The notes below the pieces were generated by a model. The model did no database searches. It saw nothing but the letters and a program-made list of their open reading frames with translations, and had not been told where the DNA came from. A program made the translations under genes and the position numbers. Below, piece by piece: positions 1 through 5,088 of a stretch of 5,734 nucleotides of DNA (its first letter is position 1; each line of letters begins with the position of its first letter). Source of the stretch: Pyrodictiaceae archaeon (GTDB lineage: Archaea > Thermoproteota > Thermoprotei_A > Sulfolobales > Pyrodictiaceae); contig JALTZQ010000038.1 of NCBI GenBank assembly GCA_027046105.1, positions 1-5,734 on the forward strand. The letters run 5' to 3'.

Positions 1-582
1 TATATCTAAGCCCTTCTTTCCTCGGTCAAGAATGTCTATTGTTCTTTGAGCAATGCTTGTATTTTTCGATAGGATTTCCTCAATGATATTATAAAGGCTG
101 TCAGCGCCTAATCCACGAAGTTGAACAAGGACATTATAGTCGCCTCCACGAAACATGTGACATACAGCACAGAGGGATGGCACTAAACGTATTATCACAT
201 TATAGTCTTGCGTAATCGGGGTATCTAGGTTATTGATTAGGATTTCAAAATAGAGTTTGACTCGTGTTCTCCACGAAGGCTCGGTTACGAAGTGGAATGA
301 TGATAACTTGTAGTCTCTTATTTGATCGCTACACGGCTTAATGACATCAATAAAGTAGTCCTTTATAAATTTTTCAATGGCTTCTCGAATGTCCCCTCCG
401 TCAATCCACTTGTGTCCAGTTTTGATTGCACCACATACTCTGCAATATAATACCTTAACCTCTGGTGAAACACATAGAAGCTTTCTCTCTTTTGCGTAAC
501 ACTCAATACACATATTATCAATGAAATGCATTGAGCCGTCATTTATACGGCCACATCTAATGCATACTGGTGCTTTAATCAA
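1..582 (-). CDS. nmd3: NMD3 family ribosome biogenesis protein, N-terminal part (C-terminus beyond left edge)
   Basis: The reading frame is open from a TTG at 582 to the window edge (194 codons). In eukaryotes NMD3 is the adaptor that loads onto the 60S subunit for export; the archaeal role is presumably in large-subunit maturation. Visible are CxxC pairs at C7/C10, C25/C28 and C47/C50, the zinc-binding treble typical of the NMD3 N-terminus, and a fourth pair C138/C141. Recalled human NMD3 lines up at FVTEPSWRTRVKL (about 98-110), at LCAVCH...VQLR (137-156) and at a GLDI motif at the truncated end. The TTG start is chosen because in-frame TAA lies just upstream, no ATG or GTG intervenes, and GTGGAG sits about 8 nt before it. 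The protein continues left of position 1 and is probably about half present. Identity is confident; the start is likely. Confidence 0.9.
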   Translation of the reverse strand, partial: MIKAPVCIRCGRINDGSMHFIDNMCIECYAKERKLLCVSPEVKVLYCRVCGAIKTGHKWIDGGDIREAIEKFIKDYFIDVIKPCSDQIRDYKLSSFHFVTEPSWRTRVKLYFEILINNLDTPITQDYNVIIRLVPSLCAVCHMFRGGDYNVLVQLRGLGADSLYNIIEEILSKNTSIAQRTIDILDRGKKGLDI

Positions 583-616
583 CGCCCCTACTCCACTATG
601 TCCTTAAGCTACCACC

Positions 617-640
617 ACGATAAACACTTATAGACTTAGC
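617..640 (-). promoter_or_regulatory. Possible TATA/BRE promoter of the NMD3 gene
   Basis: On the minus strand the segment reads CTATAAGTGTTTATCG. The TTTAT core at about 621-625 lies roughly 40 nt before the TTG start, which would give a leader of about 15 nt containing the GTGGAG site. The match is weak and is inferred mainly from position. Confidence 0.25.
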
Positions 641-708
641 TTCCACTATCCTATCATGGTACTTAGAGCTTAGATTGAGAGTATGATGAGACAAACCCGG
701 ACAGAGCA

Positions 709-735
709 TGATAAGTAAAATTAATAAATTAATGA
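709..735 (+). promoter_or_regulatory. AT-rich archaeal promoter-like tract (BRE/TATA) before a GC-rich segment
   Basis: The tract runs TGATAAGTAAAATTAATAAA and continues TTAATGAAG. A purine-rich BRE-like AAGTAAAA precedes TTAATAAATT. Archaeal transcription usually starts about 25 nt downstream of the TATA centre, here near 750, just ahead of the GC-rich segment at 761-838. It could drive that segment as an RNA, the ORF at 853, or both as one transcript. Confidence 0.35.
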
Positions 736-760
736 AGTATCCTAGTCCAGCTGACATCTA

Positions 761-838
761 ATGCGATGAGGCGCTACGCCAGCGTCCGAGACTATCTATG
801 AAGAAAGCCCGCCCAACACCGAGCATGAGGCTCACCGC
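761..838 (+). ncRNA. Candidate structured small RNA, box C/D-like (unproven)
   Basis: This is a GC-rich island in the 583-852 intergenic gap, downstream of an AT-rich promoter-like tract and followed at once by TTTTCT. Two foldings are visible. GCGATGAG (763-770) can pair with CTCACCGC (831-838) with one A-C mismatch. GCGCT (771-775) pairs with AGCGT (781-785). Box C/D-like elements are GCGATGA (763-769, C), CCGA (786-789, D'), ATGAAGA (798-804, C', 6/7 to consensus) and CCGA (819-822, D), with ATGC/GCAT ends at 761-764 and 823-826. Both D-type boxes are CCGA rather than CUGA, and the end stem abuts the boxes without the usual kink-turn bulge, so a classical C/D RNA is uncertain. It could instead be an attenuator-like leader of the next ORF. 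The same box order recurs at 2461-2536. No open reading frame explains it. Confidence 0.35.
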
Positions 839-844
839 TTTTCT
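837..844 (+). terminator. Possible T-run terminator after the structured segment
   Basis: GCTTTTCT directly follows the 3' arm of the 763-770/831-838 pairing. Short U-runs terminate archaeal transcription, sometimes without a hairpin. The run is only four T, one C, one T, so this is weak. Confidence 0.25.
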
Positions 845-852
845 ACAGTGTA

Positions 853-1389
853 ATGGCAAGGCAGGTGCTAGGGGTGTCTGTATTGGCCGAGGCCGCTAAT
901 GCCTCAACGGTTCTACCCACTATTCCAACAGCAATATCTGAGCCCACATATTCGGTAGGCTATGATTTATCGTGTATTTGTCGCATTACTGTATTTACTG
1001 CATCAATAAAACCAATTATAGAATCTGTACTTGGCTCCGACGACAACATTGAAACACTACACGAGAATGCCTTGACAGAGTGGCTTAGAATGGCACAACC
1101 CACATACATACCCAATGCTGCGTACTATGCGTCTCTCAAATCCACTGACACTACCTATCTGGTTAGTATTCTTGGTGAAGAGAAGCTTGAATGGATACTA
1201 GAACAACTTGTACTAGCTAGATACAACTGCAAGGAGACCATTATGAAAGAAATAGCATTATTATTACTCGACTCGCAAGACTACGCCGATGAAGCAAAAC
1301 AGTTCATAGCCAATATTATAGAGAATGAGAGCTGTGAAAAAATCCGCAGTATTGCTGTCTTAATGATAGTAGTACCCGCAAAAAGATAG
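853..1389 (+). CDS. Hypothetical protein; start uncertain
   Basis: I do not recognise this protein. The longest form (ATG at 853) is 178 residues. From about residue 55 it looks coding: alternating charged and hydrophobic helical stretches (for example around ILGEEKLEWILEQLVLAR) and thermophile-like codons (AGA, ATA, CTA). The first 50 residues are rich in Ala, Thr, Ser and Pro with few charges and look less convincing. The ATG at 853 has no ribosome-binding site, and TAA immediately precedes it. In-frame GTG at 874 has AGGTG 6 nt upstream, and TTG at 883 has GGGGTG 6 nt upstream; either may be the true start (171 or 168 residues). No signal peptide, convincing membrane helix or cofactor motif is seen. 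It lies 90 bp before the zinc-finger gene on the same strand, with a T5 run between them. Confidence 0.5.
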   Translation: MARQVLGVSVLAEAANASTVLPTIPTAISEPTYSVGYDLSCICRITVFTASIKPIIESVLGSDDNIETLHENALTEWLRMAQPTYIPNAAYYASLKSTDTTYLVSILGEEKLEWILEQLVLARYNCKETIMKEIALLLLDSQDYADEAKQFIANIIENESCEKIRSIAVLMIVVPAKR

Positions 1390-1437
1390 TCCGCTCATAG
1401 CAGCTAATGCGGCGACAGTATTACCATGTATAGAAGG

Positions 1438-1442
1438 TTTTT
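1438..1442 (+). terminator. Possible T5 terminator between the two plus-strand genes
   Basis: A run of five T (GGTTTTTCC context) lies 48 nt after the stop of the ORF ending at 1389 and 37 nt before the GTG at 1480. It is the longest T-run in this gap. If used, the two plus-strand genes are separate units. There is no hairpin support. Confidence 0.25.
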
Positions 1443-1479
1443 CCTAGCCGAAAAATAGAACAAGCATTAAGGGGTAAAT

Positions 1480-1842
1480 GTGGGTAGCAGCAATATTGAT
1501 GACATGCTTAACATAATCTACCACGTCGCCGAAGTAGTCATAAGGGGGGCTATAGGTTTTGACTACAAATCAGCAATGTCCTTTCTTCCGCCAAGTATTC
1601 ATAACATCGTAATAAATCTAATTGATACTTTAAGGCCACAACTTATACGTGAAACACCACCAACACTATATTGCGGACTCTGTGGCCGTGGGCCCTTCAC
1701 AAGAAAGGGCCTATACTTACACTTAAAGAGGGTCCATATAGATCTTGTAAGCCAGCTCGTGCGTGAAGAGCTTCGACACCGCTTATGGGCTTCCAAGAAC
1801 TACTTTAGTAGTATGTCAGGAGGGGCGGAGCACGCACATTAA
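1480..1842 (+). CDS. Small C2H2 zinc-finger protein
   Basis: This is a 120-residue protein with one C2H2 finger: C65-x2-C68-x12-H81-x4-H86, with F73 and L78 at the hydrophobic core positions. The finger is followed by an amphipathic, basic helix to about residue 105. The first 60 residues are predicted helical with no motif I recognise. Single C2H2 fingers of this kind occur in small archaeal and archaeal-virus proteins and often bind DNA or RNA; the target here is unknown. The GTG start at 1480 is preceded by GGGG (1471-1474) at 5 nt. An overlapping ATG at 1478 is in another frame and soon hits a stop. The gene is convergent with the next one, with 36 nt between the stops. The finger codons also contain a long inverted repeat (1689-1713). 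The domain call is firm; the function is open. Confidence 0.8.
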   Translation: MGSSNIDDMLNIIYHVAEVVIRGAIGFDYKSAMSFLPPSIHNIVINLIDTLRPQLIRETPPTLYCGLCGRGPFTRKGLYLHLKRVHIDLVSQLVREELRHRLWASKNYFSSMSGGAEHAH

Positions 1843-1878
1843 GATATTAGCTTCGCTTATTGGAGTCATTCATCATCC

Positions 1879-2388
1879 CTATGTTTTGCCTAAATGAGTA
1901 CCACTCCGTTTGCGATACTCCTCTATCTCACGCCGACTTAATACTCTCACGCCAACATCGGTATCGAGTATTATTGCCTTAACGTTCTCATCATTTATTT
2001 TTATCTTTCCCACATAGACATATGTCTCCTCCGGGGATTCTATCCACTTAACATCATTAACTCTTCTCGTGCCATCATATATAAGTCCTATTCGTCTTAG
2101 CCTCGCTGGACTGAAATATAGCTGTATTCTCCCTCTAGTAGATTTTATCGTTGTTACAGAGAAAGTCGCCTCTTTGCCTTTACCCATCTCAACGAAGACC
2201 TCCACGACATAATTCCTATCCCTTTTATAGCGTTCTGCTATTAGCGCAAGCTCGTCAAGGACACGGTCTACTGCACGAGCAGTTGATGATAATTTTAAGC
2301 TCTCAGTCCTTATGGGCACAAGCACTTCTATCTCTATAGGGCCCATGACGCGTTCTTCAAGTTTATAGTAACGGATACTAGCCTTCAA
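1879..2388 (-). CDS. Conserved-looking hypothetical protein, about 169 residues
   Basis: I do not recognise the family. The TTG start at 2388 is supported by a strong ribosome-binding site, GAGGTGG, ending 7 nt upstream. The first internal ATG (codon 15) has none. The sequence suggests an alpha/beta fold: a strand around IEIEVLVPI (18-26), a helix at about 36-54 (ARAVDRVLDELALIAERY), strands around 59-68 and 73-92, a short helix at 94-100, then strands at about 122-131 and 136-149. It ends in a basic helix (152-161). There are no cysteines and no membrane segment. Codon use matches the recognised genes, so it is very probably real. It is transcribed alone, from a region holding the palindrome at 2448-2462, and converges on the zinc-finger gene. 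Confidence 0.75.
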   Translation of the reverse strand: MKASIRYYKLEERVMGPIEIEVLVPIRTESLKLSSTARAVDRVLDELALIAERYKRDRNYVVEVFVEMGKGKEATFSVTTIKSTRGRIQLYFSPARLRRIGLIYDGTRRVNDVKWIESPEETYVYVGKIKINDENVKAIILDTDVGVRVLSRREIEEYRKRSGTHLGKT

Positions 2389-2447
2389 TTACTATCCACC
2401 TCATTTATTAGCCGTTACGAAGAAAACCAATAAGGGTATGATGTCCT

Positions 2448-2462
2448 CCAATAAATTATTGG
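2448..2462. repeat. Perfect 7-bp inverted repeat (operator-like palindrome)
   Basis: CCAATAA (2448-2454), one central A, TTATTGG (2456-2462). A further direct copy of CCAATAA lies at 2427-2433, 21 bp (about two helical turns) from the first. The palindrome is about 60 bp upstream of the TTG at 2388 and contains TATA-like sequence on both strands. It could be a regulator site for the 1879-2388 gene, or simply a symmetric TATA region. Confidence 0.4.
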
Positions 2463-2536
2463 GCCGATGAAGATTGTTCCTTAACTGCTACGGCGGGTCT
2501 GAGTTGATATGAGGAATCAGCCGGGCCTTGAGGCCC
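2461..2536 (+). ncRNA. Second candidate structured RNA segment, sharing blocks with 761-838 (strand uncertain)
   Basis: This GC-rich segment fills the gap between two minus-strand genes, next to an AT-rich tract. Its ends GGGCC (2461-2465) and GGCCC (2532-2536) are complementary. Inside, in order, are CGATGA (2465-2470), GCTACG (2487-2492), GTCTGAG (2497-2503), TATGAGGAA (2508-2516) and TTGAG (2528-2532). These match the block order of the 761-838 segment. Read as a box C/D RNA, D' would be CTGA (2499-2502), C' ATGAGGA (2509-2515) and D TTGA (2528-2531) with exactly 12 nt between C' and D. The C-to-D' spacing (28 nt) is too long and the C box (CCGATGA) is poor. GATT (2472-2475) and CC (2479-2480) can also pair with GGAATC (2513-2518). 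It could equally be the 3' untranslated region of the minus-strand kinase transcript. Confidence 0.3.
2523..2536. other. Perfect hairpin GGGCC-TTGA-GGCCC just after the kinase stop codon
   Basis: The 5-bp GC stem with a 4-nt loop begins 3 nt downstream of the minus-strand stop at 2540-2542. On that strand no T-run follows, so it is not a classical intrinsic terminator; it could stabilise the 3' end of the message. Its 3' arm competes with the 2461-2465 pairing. Confidence 0.5.
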
Positions 2537-2539
2537 TTA

Positions 2540-3031
2540 CTACTTCTTATATCCTATCTTGCGTAGAAATTCCCTTCTCTCAGCTATATCTTCGTCACCT
2601 TCAATACCTAGTGGTTTATAACCATCTATGACAGCCACTAGCCCCCTACCTTGCTCGGTTTCAGCAACTAATACTTGGAGAGGGTTTGCTGTTGCTGCAT
2701 AAACTGTCGTGACTTCTTGCACTTGTTTTATGGCATTAAGCACGTTTATTGGCCATGCTTCACGGATATAGATTACGAAGAGGTGTCCAACACCTATCTT
2801 TAGCGCTACTTCAGCAGCAAGACGTCTTAATTCATCGTCGTTACCTTCATGTCTTACGAGTCTTTTTCCACTAGCTTCACAGAATGCTAGCCCAAATCTT
2901 ATGCCAGGCACACTCGTTACAAGCGCTTCGTATAGGTCTTCAACAGTCTTTATGAAATGTGCCATACCTATGATGATGTTACTGCCCTCAGGTATAGGTA
3001 CATTTATAACTTCGAACTTTACTTCAGTCAC
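2540..3031 (-). CDS. Adenosine-specific kinase family protein (PF04008, formerly DUF355)
   Basis: This cytosolic family is common in archaea and some thermophilic bacteria, about 165 residues long. It binds adenosine nucleotides and was named adenosine-specific kinase from structural work that found a stable phosphohistidine; the physiological substrate is not well settled. Family signatures, numbered from the GTG at 3031, are [14 protein letters not shown] (24-37), FCEASG (50-55), RLVRHEGND (57-65), [18 protein letters not shown] (113-130) and the C-terminal [11 protein letters not shown]. The frame extends to a GTG at 3046, but GGTGAG (3043-3038) lies 6 nt before the GTG at 3031 and nothing resembling a site precedes 3046. 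I therefore take 3031 (163 residues, a full-length family member). It follows the 3072-3497 gene by 40 nt. An ATAAATATT tract at about 3067-3075 could give it its own promoter. Confidence 0.93.
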   Translation of the reverse strand: MTEVKFEVINVPIPEGSNIIIGMAHFIKTVEDLYEALVTSVPGIRFGLAFCEASGKRLVRHEGNDDELRRLAAEVALKIGVGHLFVIYIREAWPINVLNAIKQVQEVTTVYAATANPLQVLVAETEQGRGLVAVIDGYKPLGIEGDEDIAERREFLRKIGYKK

Positions 3032-3071
3032 TACAATCTCACCCACTAGTTATGATCAATGGAGAGAATAT

Positions 3072-3497
3072 TTATGGAATCTTCTCTTCAGCGTAAGGCA
3101 AGGATTTAGGCTTTTTCACAACTATTTTCAAACGACACTCCTTACCATGTTCTAGTATTAAGAGGACTGTAGGATGACTATCACCTATTTTGTTGAATGC
3201 TATCCGATTTCCCTCCCGAACAACAATATCACTTTCATAATCTTTAAGTTCTGAGTCCAATTGGATCTCTATCCAGCTAACTTTACATCTAAGTCTATAC
3301 TTGTTTATCCTTTGCATTACCGATGGAGCCATGTAATAGCCAGTGTAACCTTGTTGTTCAGCCTCAACACCAACATTAATGACATCGCCGCCTTCAATAC
3401 CCTCACCCCGTCTGACCTCTATATAGACAACATCCTCATGCCATATCTTTGAGGTAAACCTCACTACACCTAACAAGAAGCCCTCGACCTCCCGCAA
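3072..3497 (-). CDS. Hypothetical beta-rich protein upstream of the adenosine-specific kinase
   Basis: I do not recognise this protein (up to 141 residues). It looks mostly beta-stranded: alternating hydrophobic and charged residues at 5-15, 23-29, 38-45, 67-79 and 110-128, with glycine turns (GEGIEGGD) and no cofactor motif. Its C-terminus is Lys/Pro rich. No ATG exists near the 5' end. TTG at 3497 is the first possible start after an in-frame stop near 3541. The best ribosome-binding site here, GGGAGGT (3493-3487), lies downstream of it and 10 nt before a second TTG at 3476, so the protein may really start there (134 residues). A TATA-like AAACAATTAT about 24 nt before 3497 fits a transcript starting near 3497 for either choice. 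It is probably cotranscribed with the kinase 40 nt downstream. Confidence 0.7.
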   Translation of the reverse strand: MREVEGFLLGVVRFTSKIWHEDVVYIEVRRGEGIEGGDVINVGVEAEQQGYTGYYMAPSVMQRINKYRLRCKVSWIEIQLDSELKDYESDIVVREGNRIAFNKIGDSHPTVLLILEHGKECRLKIVVKKPKSLPYAEEKIP

Positions 3498-3516
3498 TCC
3501 TTCTAGCCTGGACGGC

Positions 3517-3530
3517 GATAATTGTTTAAC
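3517..3530 (-). promoter_or_regulatory. Candidate TATA promoter for the 3497-to-2540 gene pair
   Basis: The minus strand reads GTTAAACAATTATC, centred about 25 nt upstream of 3497. This would give a very short leader that includes the GGGAGGT site. It is inferred from position and AT-richness. Confidence 0.35.
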
Positions 3531-3571
3531 AGCAGCACACTAACCCATAGAAATTGCCTACGAGGACATAC

Positions 3572-3587
3572 ACATAATTGTTTATGA
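3572..3587 (+). promoter_or_regulatory. Candidate TATA promoter for the 3626-3988 gene
   Basis: ACATAATTGTTTATGA contains a TTTAT core at 3581-3585. This predicts a start near 3609 and a leader of about 17 nt carrying the GGGGTGAGG ribosome-binding site. It lies back to back with the minus-strand promoter at 3517-3530. Confidence 0.35.
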
Positions 3588-3625
3588 GGTAGACAGTCAA
3601 ATAGACATACGCGGGGTGAGGACTC

Positions 3626-3988
3626 GTGCAACAGGGGGTACAGCGAAAACCTGACTTTTTGAGACAGATAGTGAATAGGATTCTTGCAGAAGAAAGGCTT
3701 ACACCACAACTAATAGACGAAGTCCGCAAGAGGATAGGATATGCCGAGGAAAAGTATAAATTCAGTACCTTCGGTGGTGATGTCTCAAAGCTTGCTGAAT
3801 ACATGAAAAGTAGAGAATTTGATGAACTAATAACAGTGTTTAAGTCTGGTAATGCTCTTCCCGTACTGAAGAAGATTCTTGAAGTAGCAAAGGAAAAGTA
3901 CCAAGGATATGATGAACTGGTTTCAGTTATAGAGGAAAAGTTGAAGAAAGTAGAGTCGCTCATTGGTGCAAGTAAGCCTAAGAAGTGA
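3626..3988 (+). CDS. Small helical hypothetical protein, 120 residues
   Basis: I do not recognise this protein. It is highly charged and predicted almost entirely helical: about 9-22 (PDFLRQIVNRILAEE), 26-46, 51-61, 64-73, 77-92 and 94-112, with a lysine-rich tail (GASKPKK). There are no cysteines, membrane segments or catalytic motifs. This pattern fits a small adaptor or nucleic-acid-associated protein, but that is speculation. The GTG start at 3626 is well supported by GGGGTGAGG (3613-3621), one of the strongest ribosome-binding sites in the window. Codon use matches the neighbours. A long open frame on the opposite strand is a shadow of this gene. It is divergent from the gene at 3497 and convergent with the flavoprotein gene, with 47 nt between the two stops. 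Confidence 0.75.
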   Translation: MQQGVQRKPDFLRQIVNRILAEERLTPQLIDEVRKRIGYAEEKYKFSTFGGDVSKLAEYMKSREFDELITVFKSGNALPVLKKILEVAKEKYQGYDELVSVIEEKLKKVESLIGASKPKK

Positions 3989-4035
3989 AGAGTAGCCCTA
4001 GTTAACCATAATTAGCCGAATGTAAAAGAGCTTAG

Positions 4036-5049
4036 TCAAAAGAATGCAAACAGTACATCCATTATACCTAACTGACCCGTAAACCATTTCTTGTAGACTC
4101 TTCCACTAATCATAGAAAGAATTCTCCTCATGCCAAATCCAGAAGATGCTCTAACCAAGTGAAGGATACGAGCTTGTAGATAAACGCTTCTCAATAAATC
4201 CTTCAAATACCTCCGATATAATGTATAATCGAAGCCTCTACCCACCCTCAACGCGCGATAGGCTGCTATCGCCGAGAGCACAGCAGGCCTTATACCCTCT
4301 CCTCCTAAGCTATTTATTAGGCCAGCAGCTTCACCTATCCTAACGATAACACGCTTTTCATGTAATATTACGCGTGGTGCGATAGTTATTATACTCATTG
4401 ATTCCTTAATAATCTTAGGTTTCTCGCCAGTAGCTTCATACATAATTCTTGCTATGAGCTTAAAACCGTTATTTCTCGGATTAGCTACACCAATAAACCC
4501 TGCACCAACATTAACAACATCGTTATGCGGGAATATCCACGTTAAGCCTATGCCAGGAATATTCGTGAAAGAAAGTACTACGGTGTCTCGAGGCCAGCCA
4601 ACTGATTCAAGATATGCACGCCATACCGTTATCTTTTCACCCATTTGCCCAAACGGACCTCTTGCATCAACTACTAAGTCATACTTTTCTTTCAAGATGG
4701 TATTTATCCGGACAGGTTTGTACACAATATGTTCACTAAAGAGGGCCCGTAAATCCTTGATCCACTGGTTCTTATCTATTGTATACCAGAGATTATCATC
4801 ATATTCGATTGTTTTTACTAATTCCTTGCCAGTATAGACCTTGAAGACCTTTATAGTGTTAAGTATACGTGGCAAAGGTATTTGATTAACTTCAAGCACA
4901 TCTAGCAAATTAGCCGGTATGGCTTCACCACAAGGCTTTGTATACTCTTTACTCATCTCATAAACTGTAAAGTCTATGTCTCGTCTCCGGGATAGAAGCA
5001 ATGAAAAGACGGAACCAGCAACACCTGCACCAACAACTGCTATTCTCAA
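4036..5049 (-). CDS. Geranylgeranyl reductase family FAD-dependent oxidoreductase
   Basis: Archaeal members hydrogenate the isoprenoid double bonds of ether lipids, or related prenyl groups, using FAD. Visible are the N-terminal dinucleotide-binding GAGVAG (7-12) with E31 closing the fold, and the KPCGE motif (38-42) whose cysteine is typical of the family. WIFP (171-174) then GAG (182-184) is the substrate-site motif WxFPx7-8GxG. The second FAD motif is GEAAGLINSLGGEG (239-252), with Glu where Asp is usual. It is 337 residues, shorter than the roughly 390-450 of lipid reductases, lacking part of the C-terminal region, so its substrate may differ. The TTG at 5049 places the Rossmann strand at the very N-terminus, and GGGG lies upstream. 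It follows the HD gene by 39 nt on the same strand, probably as one operon. Confidence 0.88.
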   Translation of the reverse strand: MRIAVVGAGVAGSVFSLLLSRRRDIDFTVYEMSKEYTKPCGEAIPANLLDVLEVNQIPLPRILNTIKVFKVYTGKELVKTIEYDDNLWYTIDKNQWIKDLRALFSEHIVYKPVRINTILKEKYDLVVDARGPFGQMGEKITVWRAYLESVGWPRDTVVLSFTNIPGIGLTWIFPHNDVVNVGAGFIGVANPRNNGFKLIARIMYEATGEKPKIIKESMSIITIAPRVILHEKRVIVRIGEAAGLINSLGGEGIRPAVLSAIAAYRALRVGRGFDYTLYRRYLKDLLRSVYLQARILHLVRASSGFGMRRILSMISGRVYKKWFTGQLGIMDVLFAFF

Positions 5050-5088
5050 GTAAGGATACCCCGCCCAATCAATACATTAGTACCATAG

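Noticed and set aside
683..754. Perfect box C ATGATGA (683-689), 12-nt spacer, CAGA, then C'-like ATGATAA (708-714) and a CTGA at 751-754.
   Set aside because: D' is a poor match, no D box lies within a normal guide distance of C', and the interval is an AT-rich promoter-like tract.
763..838. tRNA on the minus strand: 76 nt long with GCGGTGA/TCATCGC ends pairing fully (one G-U).
   Set aside because: There is no T-loop TTCRA sequence, no D-loop GG in the right place and no 5-bp/7-nt anticodon arm. The length match appears coincidental; a decayed tRNA cannot be excluded.
2901..3155. Plus-strand open frame opposite the kinase gene.
   Set aside because: The opposite strand encodes a clear PF04008 protein; this frame has no ribosome-binding site or recognisable product.
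3557..3590. Possible third copy of the shared small-RNA blocks (CTACG, then TATGAGG 25 nt later).
   Set aside because: It lacks the CGATGA and GTCYGAG blocks and complementary ends, and is better explained as promoter sequence.
3526..3963. Long minus-strand open frame opposite the 3626-3988 gene.
   Set aside because: Its serine/phenylalanine/cysteine-rich translation is the antisense of a well-supported gene with a strong ribosome-binding site.
4454..4837. Plus-strand open frame opposite the flavoprotein gene.
   Set aside because: It is a shadow of conserved FAD and substrate motifs on the minus strand.
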